56,247 bases of DNA from a virus: positions 1 to 56,247 of the IMG/VR virus record IMGVR_UViG_3300012349_000002; one strand, 5' to 3'. Of this stretch, positions 30,652 to 39,066 are shown piece after piece. The position numbers were made by a program, and so were the translations under genes. Numbering within the stretch: position 1 is the first letter of the stretch; every line of letters starts with the position of its first letter. The notes under the pieces are model-generated. The model did not search any database and was not told the DNA's origin. It saw nothing but the letters and a program-made list of their open reading frames with translations.

Positions 30652-33498
30652 ATGCCTGCTGATCCGAATGATTATGAAATTGTCGCTAACCCAAGTGATT
30701 TTGAGGTCGTAGCAGCACCAAAGCCTGTCGAAAGTCCAGCAGTCGCCTACGGTCAGCGAATGGGCGGTGGTGAAGTGAATCCGAAAGGAACGCAGCAACT
30801 CGGAGAATTACTTCGCGGTGCGGATTTAGCGACAATTCCCAGCGATGTCGCAGCGACACTAACCCCTCTCACCGCCGTCCCACACGCAATTAAGGAAGCA
30901 TACGATGTGCTGCGAGGAGTTCCGGTTGAGCAAGCGGTTCCTGAAAGCCAGAAATTTGTAGGCGTCGAGACAAAGCCGCTGGAAGAACGGATCACGACTG
31001 GTGCGGACACCGCTATCCAACTCTTATTCGCCAAGGGAATCGCGGGCGGTCTGTCCGAGACGCTTGGATTCGCCGAGCGACCACCAATTTTACCAGAAAC
31101 GGCAGCAGTACCAGAAGTTCAACCACAAGGAGGTGAGACAGGTGCCATACAAGAGCAAAAAGCAGCAGAGATACTTCAACGTCCACGCGGCGGAATTGGA
31201 GAGGCAGGGGGTAAACGTGGCGGAGTGGAACCAAGCGTCCAAGGGCCAGAAATTGCCGCTCCGGGCGCGGAAGAAGGGGCGATAGCAGAGAAACCAAAAG
31301 AAGCAGCAGCTCCTGTTGCGGTGGAACCAACGATTCCAAATAGTCCAACGAGCCTTAAAAATGCTGTAGTTGATCAGGAACGTGAAGCAAGAGGATTGCC
31401 GTCTGTAGTTCAACCGGCGCGCCAAGGATTTGGCGAACTGTGGGACAGGGTATCGCAAAAGATAGATCAAGACCCAAATTATCCAGATCAAGTCATTCAG
31501 TCGCTCAAAGATAATAAACGTGCAATGACGGCAGAGGAAGATGCCGCCTTGCTCCACCGTCAGGTTGATCTCCAAAATCAGTACGCAAAAACTAATCAGA
31601 CGGTAATAGACGCGAAGGCTGCGGGTGACGATACAGCGTTGTCGGAAGCCAGTGCGCGATCCAAGGCGTTGTCCGATCAATTACTGGAAATTTACGATAT
31701 TGGCAGGGCTGGTGGGCGCGAGACTGCGCTTGGGTTAAATGCCAGAAAACTTCTTTCAAACGAAGATTTTTCGTTGGGCAACATGATAACCCAAAAGCGC
31801 GCAGACCAAATGGGCGCGGAACTCACGCCGGAAGAAACCGCGCAAGTCACTAAGGCGCACGAAAACATAACCGCTAAACGCATCGCTTTGGACGCCTACG
31901 AAACATCTCCACGCGCTGAATCTTACCGCAAACAACTCCAGAAATGGAAGGATGAATACCAGCAGAGAACGACTGAGGGAGATTTCGCACCGACGGTTCG
32001 GCAACGGCTACTCCTCGATCCAGAGGGAATGAAAATTAAAGCCGACTTTGAAAGGTCTAAGGCCGATTGGCAGCGGTCACGAGTAGCCGATCAAGCGGCC
32101 AGCCGCACTCCAAGCCAGAAGTTTTGGGATAACTTCGTTGGCGTTGAGCGCGCAATGAAGCTGTCTTCTGACGTTGTTCTTGCCAAGTTGACCGCTGCCG
32201 CTGCCGTTCGCGAGGCCGGTCTTACCCCGGCGGAGCAGCTCGTTGGTAGTGTAACTCGTCAAATAATTCCCGGGATCGCCGCAAAAGCCCCAAGGTACGG
32301 TGGAGGATTCTCGCTCGATTCCGAGATAAATGCTAAACGTGAGATGTTCACCACGGGCATGAAAGATGCGTGGCAAAATCTCCAAATGAAGCAGACCGAT
32401 CTGGACGAACTTTACAAGACTGGAAAGATCAAAGCGCCTGACGAATTTTATGATTACATGGGTTATCTACACGGGGCGCTTAAAGCACCGATCAAGAGGG
32501 CTGAGTTTGCGCGGTCATTAACCGAGAGGATGAAATGGGCAACGCAGCAAGGCCAAGACGTGAATAGTCAACCGGTGATGCGGCAGTTGTCCGAGCAGGC
32601 GTACGTGGACGCTAATCGTTCGATATTCTTGCAGGACAACATCGTCAGTAAATCAATGAATTTGCTTAACCGCTACCTGGAAACGCAAAAGATAGCTCCA
32701 AACCTCGGGCCTGCTCTCTCGCGGATAAACAGGTTCTTAGTGCCAATCGTGAAAATCCCAGTAAACATCGTAGGGGAAGTCGCGGAAGGCGTTCACGGTG
32801 TCGCCAGTGGCGGAACGCGCGCTGCGCTTGCTTATATGAAGGGAGTATCGACCCTAGAACCTGCACAAGCCGATCTGGTAATGCGCCAGATCAATAAGGG
32901 GCTGATCGGGAATGGTCTGATTCTTACCGGCTATCTTCTACGTAATCAGGTTGGCGGATTCTATCACGATCAAGATAAACGCAGTCCAGCAGATGTTCAG
33001 CCAGGACGGTACAGAATAGGCTCAGTTGATCTTCCAGCATCGGCTGGGCACTCCACGGGTGCGATGCTTCTCAACATTGGAGCTACCGTTGGAAGGGTCG
33101 CAGAAGAACAAATAAAGAAAACATCATCTCAGACCAAGGGCGCCACAGAAGGATTGCGCGCGGCTGGTGCAAGACTAGCGCATGAAGTTCCCTTTGTTCC
33201 AGCCGTCACCGGAATTGTGGATGCGATGGATTCCAAGGGAGGATTCCAGAAGTATGTAAACGGGATGATAACTAGCACCACAACGCCTGCTCTGCTTTCG
33301 CATATCGCCAAGATAGCTGACACGCCGGGAACGTTCCCCGCGAACGCTTTGCAAGAAGCTACAAGGCGCAAACCAACCACTCCGGTTGAGGCGTTGAAGA
33401 TGGGCATTCCAGGGCTTCGACAGACGGTTCCAGAACCGAAGCCAAGAGGCGGCGGCGAAAGCGCGATAAGATCGTCTCGACAAAGGGAAAGTCGTTAG
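30652..33498 (+). CDS. Large internal virion (ejection) protein, 948 aa
   Basis: Very long, mostly helical protein: N-terminal ~160 residues, a low-complexity Pro/Glu/Ala segment (~160-215), a central coiled-coil region (residues ~250-620), and a C-terminal part with a hydrophobic helix (KGLIGNGLILTGYLL) and Gly/Thr-rich end. Size, composition and order after two smaller helical proteins fit the podovirus internal core proteins ejected into the host. The low-complexity segment coincides with an overlapping gene in another frame (31142-31285). It meets the leftward operon tail-to-tail, overlapping by 4 bases. Confidence 0.55.
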   Translation: MPADPNDYEIVANPSDFEVVAAPKPVESPAVAYGQRMGGGEVNPKGTQQLGELLRGADLATIPSDVAATLTPLTAVPHAIKEAYDVLRGVPVEQAVPESQKFVGVETKPLEERITTGADTAIQLLFAKGIAGGLSETLGFAERPPILPETAAVPEVQPQGGETGAIQEQKAAEILQRPRGGIGEAGGKRGGVEPSVQGPEIAAPGAEEGAIAEKPKEAAAPVAVEPTIPNSPTSLKNAVVDQEREARGLPSVVQPARQGFGELWDRVSQKIDQDPNYPDQVIQSLKDNKRAMTAEEDAALLHRQVDLQNQYAKTNQTVIDAKAAGDDTALSEASARSKALSDQLLEIYDIGRAGGRETALGLNARKLLSNEDFSLGNMITQKRADQMGAELTPEETAQVTKAHENITAKRIALDAYETSPRAESYRKQLQKWKDEYQQRTTEGDFAPTVRQRLLLDPEGMKIKADFERSKADWQRSRVADQAASRTPSQKFWDNFVGVERAMKLSSDVVLAKLTAAAAVREAGLTPAEQLVGSVTRQIIPGIAAKAPRYGGGFSLDSEINAKREMFTTGMKDAWQNLQMKQTDLDELYKTGKIKAPDEFYDYMGYLHGALKAPIKRAEFARSLTERMKWATQQGQDVNSQPVMRQLSEQAYVDANRSIFLQDNIVSKSMNLLNRYLETQKIAPNLGPALSRINRFLVPIVKIPVNIVGEVAEGVHGVASGGTRAALAYMKGVSTLEPAQADLVMRQINKGLIGNGLILTGYLLRNQVGGFYHDQDKRSPADVQPGRYRIGSVDLPASAGHSTGAMLLNIGATVGRVAEEQIKKTSSQTKGATEGLRAAGARLAHEVPFVPAVTGIVDAMDSKGGFQKYVNGMITSTTTPALLSHIAKIADTPGTFPANALQEATRRKPTTPVEALKMGIPGLRQTVPEPKPRGGGESAIRSSRQRESR
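31142..31285 (+). CDS. Nested small gene inside the ejection gene, 47 aa, GTG start
   Basis: In a different frame from the host gene, a near-perfect Shine-Dalgarno (AAGGAGGT, 31127-31134) lies 7 bases before GTG 31142. The product starts MPYKSKKQQRYFNVHA and runs ERQGVNVAEWNQASKGQKLP to a basic end. This matches a widespread small phage protein family (MPYKS-x-QQ-x-FFN...GV-x-EWN-x-SKG-x-KLP). The host frame here is only Pro/Glu/Gly/Ala low complexity, as expected if it was overprinted. Confidence 0.75.
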   Translation: MPYKSKKQQRYFNVHAAELERQGVNVAEWNQASKGQKLPLRARKKGR

Positions 33499-33656
33499 CC
33501 TTTTACGCGCTTTAATCGTGGATTCTTGCGCTTGGCCGATGCGCTAGCCTTGCGCGTGCTGCTTGCCAGAATCGCACCTGCTCTTTGCTTGGATACGCCC
33601 ATGCGTTTCGCTATACGCGATTGAACTCTTGCAAAACCCGGATGTGATTTAGCCAT
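33495..33656 (-). CDS. Small basic phage protein, 53 aa
   Basis: ATG 33656 overlaps the scaffold stop (TAATG). The protein is MAKSHPGFARVQSRIAKRMG then AGAILASSTRKASASAKRKN and LKRVKG. This HPGF-x-x-VQ...GVSK-x-x-AGAILAS pattern is a recurrent small phage protein, very basic and probably DNA- or RNA-binding. It ends the leftward packaging operon, overlapping the convergent ejection gene by 4 bases. Confidence 0.7.
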   Translation of the reverse strand: MAKSHPGFARVQSRIAKRMGVSKQRAGAILASSTRKASASAKRKNPRLKRVKG

Positions 33657-34897
33657 TATGCTCCTCTCGCTACCGCCATTGCTTCGTTAAACCGTTTCTT
33701 CGCCAGCTCTGTTGGTGAAAGCTTCTCTTCACCGTTACCTCCGGGAGCTGCGCCCTGAGTTGTTCCTCCAGTTGGCTTTGCTGCTTTCAGTTTCGCGTTT
33801 TCGGTTGCCAACTTCTTAATCTCTTCCGTCAACGCCACACGAACCTCCTCCAATGCATCGTACGCGACGCCCTTTGCTATGGTGTCGGCTACGGTTTCGA
33901 GGCTTACACCTTCACCGTTGAATACCAATTTGGCTTTGGATTTCAGGCCGTCCGAGCGACCGTTCCAAGGATCGTTGCCCTCGAATTTGCGGTATGGAAT
34001 GAGTTCGTTCTCATATCTCGACATGGTGGCGTTCCAAATTCTATCTTCTGCTTCCCTTCTTTGATTCAGAGCCGTTTCTTGCTGAAGTTTTTGAGCTTCA
34101 GCCATCTGAGTTGATTCTACTTTCCAATTTTCAAGTGACGCCGTTTTATGTCTCTGGATTGAATCGTATTGGGCAAGATACGGAGCCACAGCCGCGATCA
34201 GTTCCGGGTCAGCTCCGGCTTCTTTAAGTACTCTGATCCGCTGCGATCCGTTCGTTCGGGCAGCAAGATCGACAATGGCAGGATTGACTTCCGTGCCTTC
34301 GAAGTAGGCTTTTGCTCCGTCGAGCGATGCCATCTCTTCCGAAATGAATTGCTTGAATTTTGGAGATTCAGTGAACGCCAGCCGCTCAATGGTAGATTCA
34401 AGTTCCTTCGCCTTATCCTCGGCGGCCTTTGCCCGATTATGAGCAGCCTCAATTTCGGCCTTGGTCGAACCGTCTGACGTTTTGGATTCCAATTCAGCTA
34501 TTCGTGTCAATTTCTCTTGGATAACTTTTTTGCTCTGCTCTTTCAGCTTTGCGAAACTGGCAACCGACTCGGCTTTGGCGGTCGCTGGAAGCGCCATCGC
34601 CTCAATCTCTGAAATGGCTTCGTCGATCTTTGGCTCAGATTTTTCGCCTGAAATCAATTCCTGCGGCAACGTCGCTTTCTTCGCAGGTGCGGCCTCCAGA
34701 GGAGTCTCTGGTTTTTCCGGTTTAGGTTCCTCTTTTGGAGCGGGTTTAGCTTCTGGTTCCGTAATTGGCTCGGCAGGCTTCGCTGCGGCCATTGCGTCAT
34801 TGAATCGCTTCATGGAATCCTCTATCCCCTGAGGGAGAACAGGATTAGGAAGTTCGGTTTTAGTTTCGATAGGATGTTCTACGGTATCTGCTGGCAT
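33656..34897 (-). CDS. Scaffold-like head assembly protein, 413 aa
   Basis: Highly charged, Lys/Glu/Ala/Pro-rich, with a proline-rich N-terminal third and a central coiled coil (residues ~120-190; AHNRAKAAEDKAKELESTIE). It follows the portal gene, as scaffolds do. A 12-residue helix is repeated at both ends: MKRFNDAMAAAK (29-40) and KKRFNEAMAVAR (400-411). The end motifs may dock capsid or portal subunits. Confidence 0.6.
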   Translation of the reverse strand: MPADTVEHPIETKTELPNPVLPQGIEDSMKRFNDAMAAAKPAEPITEPEAKPAPKEEPKPEKPETPLEAAPAKKATLPQELISGEKSEPKIDEAISEIEAMALPATAKAESVASFAKLKEQSKKVIQEKLTRIAELESKTSDGSTKAEIEAAHNRAKAAEDKAKELESTIERLAFTESPKFKQFISEEMASLDGAKAYFEGTEVNPAIVDLAARTNGSQRIRVLKEAGADPELIAAVAPYLAQYDSIQRHKTASLENWKVESTQMAEAQKLQQETALNQRREAEDRIWNATMSRYENELIPYRKFEGNDPWNGRSDGLKSKAKLVFNGEGVSLETVADTIAKGVAYDALEEVRVALTEEIKKLATENAKLKAAKPTGGTTQGAAPGGNGEEKLSPTELAKKRFNEAMAVARGA

Positions 34898-34903
34898 GTT
34901 AGT

Positions 34904-35209
34904 TTATTGGTTGATTGCAAAATCTGATTTTTTTACACCGAAGGTGGCTTCTTCTTCTGGCTCTTGGATCGGCAACGGCTCGCCACAACTTAGGAGCAAC
35001 GTGATCACATCGTCGTGTTGCGCAATCCGGCTCAACCTTCGAACACTAACGATCTCCGGTGCATCGTCCATAGCGTCCACGGTTGGTTTCTCGTTTTGTA
35101 CGGCTACTATGGCTTGCGCAAGAACGGTGGGTTGCGCTCCGTCACCGCGCAAAAGCTCGCGCATTGCACCTACCAACACTGGGTTTGAACGGAATTGTTC
35201 CACGGTCAA
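34904..35209 (-). CDS. Hypothetical protein, 101 aa, TTG start
   Basis: TTG 35209 overlaps the previous TGA (TTGA). Helical N-terminus and acidic C-terminus (EEEATFGVKKSDFAINQ). Lies between portal and scaffold, so possibly a head-assembly accessory. No family recognised. Confidence 0.5.
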   Translation of the reverse strand: MTVEQFRSNPVLVGAMRELLRGDGAQPTVLAQAIVAVQNEKPTVDAMDDAPEIVSVRRLSRIAQHDDVITLLLSCGEPLPIQEPEEEATFGVKKSDFAINQ

Positions 35210-35433
35210 GCTGCCCCCTTGATTGCATCTTCAGTCAGGTCATCTTTCGTAACTTCCCATTTCATTAACCCCGGATATTCCTCCGTCAATTCAGAGACTT
35301 CCACGGCAAATAGGAAGCTTGCCCAACACATGATATGCCGGATACCATTCAAATCAGTCGCTTCAAAAAAATGTGCATCCGAGTGCGCCTTCTTACAGTA
35401 ATCCACGTTAAATAGTGCTTCTCTTATGGTCAC
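35206..35433 (-). CDS. Hypothetical protein, 75 aa, GTG start
   Basis: GTG 35433 overlaps the portal stop (GTGA). Acidic, mixed alpha/beta (GLMKWEVTKDDLTEDAIKGA) with several Cys and His in the first half. Function unknown. Confidence 0.5.
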   Translation of the reverse strand: MTIREALFNVDYCKKAHSDAHFFEATDLNGIRHIMCWASFLFAVEVSELTEEYPGLMKWEVTKDDLTEDAIKGAA

Positions 35434-37844
35434 GCTGCCTCTTTTGCTTCCTTCGGCGTTTTGATCCTCGCACTTAATTCGCTTGGAACCGTTAACGCTT
35501 TGTTCCGCTGGTTGCGAATATCAGCTGCGGTTTTGGCCGCATCAAACTGAATGTCAGCCGCTTGTTTAACGGCTTTCTGTCGTATCCCATGAACGGTCTT
35601 CAACGCCTGATTCTGAATCTGACTTTGGGTTTTCTGTGTCGCCAGCGCCGTCTGTGTCTGAACGCTCTGGACCTTGGCCGAATCCAACGCGCTTAACGCC
35701 GTGGCTTGCTGTTGTTGTTGCATCTGCACCTGTTGTTGACGTATCGCATCGAACAGTTCCGCCCGCAACTTTCCATCGAACGCGGTGAGTTGCCTGAATT
35801 GATCCTGGAACAAACGTCCCTGATCTTTCCGCATTGGATCATTCTGCAACCGTGCTATGTGCGCCTCAACGTGTGGGATCATCACCTGCGAGTATTCGTA
35901 AGCGTCTTGGAGTTGCGCTGGATCAAGTTGTTGTCCGCCGTCGATTGCCTGCTGAATCGGACTTAGCGTATCCCCGGCGTCTCGAAGATGGGATGTCAGA
36001 TGCACAACGTCATCCTGCCCCGTGGCGATAACAGGAGAACGACCTTCCTGAATCAACCCATTTTCAAGAGCAGCGATTGAATCGTCTTGGTCCGGGATAT
36101 ACTGGCGCGGCGCGTAACGATTCGTTTTCTCCGGGCCTTCGATCGTTGTTACCGCATCTTCCAACCAGTTCGATTTTCCCTGCTCTGGCAACATCGGAAC
36201 AATCGCCATCATTTGTTGTTGTTTGAGGAGCGCCATTTGTGGACTGCCGTAACCGCTTTGACGATTCGCCCTTACGTATTCCATATCTGACAACGCTTGC
36301 TTTGGAACTCCATCGTCTCTCAATTCTTTCTGGAACCGTTTTGCTTCCTCATCTGAACTGGAAGGATCAGCCGCCCTTCGGAACATTTCCGAATAAAGCG
36401 TATCGAGATACTGATAGAAAAGCGTGATCTGCCCTTCGCTTAGCGTAGATTCTTTTGCAACCTGCTGATTCACCTGCGTCGCGGTCGGCATCTCGCCCTT
36501 TCCATCCTCGCGTGACAACGTCCTCTGATTGAACATCCCGATGTTGTTGGCCAGATGATTGGTCAACATCCGATCAACTTCGAGCACGCTCTCAGTTCCG
36601 CCCTGAACAGTAGTAGGCTTAAACTCCGCGCCGGTCGGGAGCCGAACTACGCTACCCCATACGGACAATTCTAATCTCTCACGTCCGCGTCCAGTCTGGG
36701 TTTGTAGAACAAGCGAACTATCCAGAAACGCCCTGTTCACAGCCTGACCTTTTAGACGATTGCTGACTTCCAGATGTTTGAACGCGCGCATCGCTATTCC
36801 GCGCACGGAATGGTACGTTCCGTCCCCAGTATTCTGGAAAAACACGATCAACGCTTGTTGAAAGTTGTCATAACAATTCGGATCGGAAAACAGGAATTGT
36901 TTGTCGCTCCCGGTGTCTGCGTTGTTCTGATTGCGCGGGACAACTTGGTGATCCGTGAAAATGAATTTGCTGATCTTGGCGTCCTCGCCGGGCTTGGCGA
37001 ATTCCTGCACCAAGATGTGCGAACAATTGACAAGATCGGAATCGGTGAATGATGCCGTCAAATCGTTGTTTTTCAGGATGCGCTGGTAATATTCCCACGA
37101 TTGCGCCCACCATTCGCTACCGTTTGGAACCAATCCTTTCATCCCGAATTTGATCGCGTTCTTGACCGCAGAAACATTCCATCCCGCTGCCGTTGCTGCT
37201 TCTTCGTCCTTTATCCTGTCCCAGAGTTCAACTATTCGGTACGGAACACGGATAATGATGAAAGGAATTCGTTCGTCTACGCAACTTGGCGATCCGCGCG
37301 GGAACAGAACGTTCGCGGTCTCGATTGCCCGGAATCGCCAGTCGCCGTCCCTGTCGAAATACGCAGGGCCAGGCCCGTGAAGTCGCATCCAATACGAGCA
37401 TTGCTGAACGTTCCAGTTAAATTCGGGCCAACGTTTTAAGAGATTCGAGAAACAATAAGTGATCTTGGAACACCACGATTCGTGATCGGGATTGTCCGGC
37501 TGATATGCCGTCCGGCAATCAGCGTAGTACGGGACGTTGGCAAACAATGCAAAATACGGAACGGCGGAGGCATCCATGATCGCCTGACCTTCCATGAAAT
37601 TCAGGTTGCACTCCCAGCCTCTGCCTTCCGATCGTCTTTTGGAATCGTTATAGGGCGGATTGCCGTCAACCAATCCTTTTACAATGGCGCGTTCCATCGA
37701 ACGCTCGCTGTCTTCTTGCAGACACGTCCAGAGCAGTCGGCGCGCGTCGTGCCCGTTCTGGAGACGGGTATATGGACTTTTGCTCGTTTCCTCGTCGAGA
37801 CCGAGCAAGCCTAAAGGCGGAATAATATCAAGGGAAGATGCCAA
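35430..37844 (-). CDS. Portal protein, 804 aa, TTG start
   Basis: Length, composition and order (terminase, portal, scaffold) identify a podovirus-type portal: an N-terminal wing-like region (LNFMEGQAIMDASAVPYFAL), TEVLEVD-like stem helices in the middle (LTNHLANNIGMFNQRTLSRE), and a very long C-terminal coiled coil/Gln-rich barrel (QQQVQMQQQQQATALSA). TTG 37844 has no ribosome site and no upstream ATG/GTG in the same frame, so the 5' end may have been remodelled when the HNH gene at 37902 inserted. Confidence 0.75.
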   Translation of the reverse strand: MASSLDIIPPLGLLGLDEETSKSPYTRLQNGHDARRLLWTCLQEDSERSMERAIVKGLVDGNPPYNDSKRRSEGRGWECNLNFMEGQAIMDASAVPYFALFANVPYYADCRTAYQPDNPDHESWCSKITYCFSNLLKRWPEFNWNVQQCSYWMRLHGPGPAYFDRDGDWRFRAIETANVLFPRGSPSCVDERIPFIIIRVPYRIVELWDRIKDEEAATAAGWNVSAVKNAIKFGMKGLVPNGSEWWAQSWEYYQRILKNNDLTASFTDSDLVNCSHILVQEFAKPGEDAKISKFIFTDHQVVPRNQNNADTGSDKQFLFSDPNCYDNFQQALIVFFQNTGDGTYHSVRGIAMRAFKHLEVSNRLKGQAVNRAFLDSSLVLQTQTGRGRERLELSVWGSVVRLPTGAEFKPTTVQGGTESVLEVDRMLTNHLANNIGMFNQRTLSREDGKGEMPTATQVNQQVAKESTLSEGQITLFYQYLDTLYSEMFRRAADPSSSDEEAKRFQKELRDDGVPKQALSDMEYVRANRQSGYGSPQMALLKQQQMMAIVPMLPEQGKSNWLEDAVTTIEGPEKTNRYAPRQYIPDQDDSIAALENGLIQEGRSPVIATGQDDVVHLTSHLRDAGDTLSPIQQAIDGGQQLDPAQLQDAYEYSQVMIPHVEAHIARLQNDPMRKDQGRLFQDQFRQLTAFDGKLRAELFDAIRQQQVQMQQQQQATALSALDSAKVQSVQTQTALATQKTQSQIQNQALKTVHGIRQKAVKQAADIQFDAAKTAADIRNQRNKALTVPSELSARIKTPKEAKEAA

Positions 37845-37901
37845 AGTATCGCCGCGCTTTTTACGACGTTATGCCCACCAATGCAAGGATTTCTTTCATC
37901 C

Positions 37902-38438
37902 TCATCCCCATGGAACAACTGCATACCTTGAACACCATGAACCGCATCCTTTTGCCTTTTGGTAGGGCGATCTTCCACCTCCAGTTACGTTGAAGTACGT
38001 TTGTCCGGTTCGTATTCTTTGAACAACGTCTCTCTTCACATTAAAGGATTTGGCAATCATGCCGCACGTCCGTTGGTCGCGAAAAATAGAAAGCGCCGCA
38101 CGATCGCTTAGAACTGACCTTGGATGTTTTTGACCTCTCGGGTAATTTCCGATCAGTCTTCTATCGAGCATATTGTCGAGTTGGTTCCCAATTCTAAGAT
38201 GCAGGGGATTCACGCATGAGGCTTCGTTGCACGAATGAATCACCATCATGCCGTCTGGAATTTTTCTTCCGTTAAACCACTCCCACGAATATCTGTGAGC
38301 GCCCATCCTGTTTCGAGACCACGCGAAAACTCCATAACCATCCTTATTTTTGGTGCCGCTCCATAGCCAACAGCCCGTAGGGGTTTTTACGGTTACCTTG
38401 CTTGCGAATAATTCATGCGGCTCAGTTGCCATGCGCAT
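37902..38438 (-). CDS. HNH homing endonuclease (HNH_3-like), 178 aa
   Basis: Core: GCWLWSGTKNKDGYGVF, then HRYSWEWFNGRKIPDG, then VIHSCNEASCVNPLHL and a C-terminal helix-turn-helix (IAKSFNVKRDVVQRIRTGQT). This order (G-C-W-x-W...HR...H-x2-CN-x-CVNPLHL...NUMOD-like HTH) is typical of free-standing phage homing endonucleases. It lies between terminase-side genes and the portal, a classic insertion site, and overlaps the previous gene by 17 bases. Confidence 0.85.
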   Translation of the reverse strand: MRMATEPHELFASKVTVKTPTGCWLWSGTKNKDGYGVFAWSRNRMGAHRYSWEWFNGRKIPDGMMVIHSCNEASCVNPLHLRIGNQLDNMLDRRLIGNYPRGQKHPRSVLSDRAALSIFRDQRTCGMIAKSFNVKRDVVQRIRTGQTYFNVTGGGRSPYQKAKGCGSWCSRYAVVPWG

Positions 38439-39066
38439 CTTTAACAGAGGTACGCCATTCCTGCAACTCTTTTATTTTCCAACAGTCCTGAACTTGTTCG
38501 TATTGTTTCTCGTGTTCTTCGGTAATTCCCTTGGCCAGATGTTCTATAGATACCCAAACGGCGGCCTCGTTGCTGCACGCGCAAATCCCACATGCCTTCA
38601 GAAGATGATCGTACGGCGTTTTGCGCGCACCTTTTAGGCTTATCACCACGTTGGCAATTTGATGACACGCTTTGCATCCGGGGACGTTCACGTTAGCGAA
38701 GCACCGCGAACAAATCAGCGCGCGTTCATCTGCGACTTCCTGAGAAACTATTGCATCTGGACTTGCCAACATAGAGGCCGCCACCCCCGTACCACGGATG
38801 AAATCTAGCATAGTAAATCGCGTGGTATTGATGAACGATTCAGGCTTGCCACCCTCGCACCATTCGCCCGAGAGCGTCCGACAACATTGATCCTCAGCAA
38901 TCTCGCGCCAGTTTTCAGGGAGTGCATAGCCGTTGTCGATTGCGTGTTTATAGATTTGCGCGAACCAATCCTGCTTGGAGAACGCGCTTATCATTACCCC
39001 GTCCTCTGGAAATCGGTAACGGAATTTATCCGGCGGCGTGGTATTCGTTTCCTTGAATTTCAACAT
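38422..39066 (-). CDS. Cys-rich protein beside terminase, 214 aa
   Basis: Residues ~115-170 carry three or more Cys pairs (CSRCF, CKAC, CGICAC), likely two zinc sites, after an N-terminal helical domain (DWFAQIYKHAIDNGY). TGATG overlap with terminase suggests joint function; a packaging or head-completion accessory is plausible. No family recognised. Confidence 0.55.
   Translation of the reverse strand: MLKFKETNTTPPDKFRYRFPEDGVMISAFSKQDWFAQIYKHAIDNGYALPENWREIAEDQCCRTLSGEWCEGGKPESFINTTRFTMLDFIRGTGVAASMLASPDAIVSQEVADERALICSRCFANVNVPGCKACHQIANVVISLKGARKTPYDHLLKACGICACSNEAAVWVSIEHLAKGITEEHEKQYEQVQDCWKIKELQEWRTSVKDAHGN

Noticed and set aside
30652-31300. Frameshift explanation for the nested gene at 31142
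   Set aside because: The long frame stays open on both sides and the small gene has its own ribosome site and stop, so overprinting fits better than an indel error.
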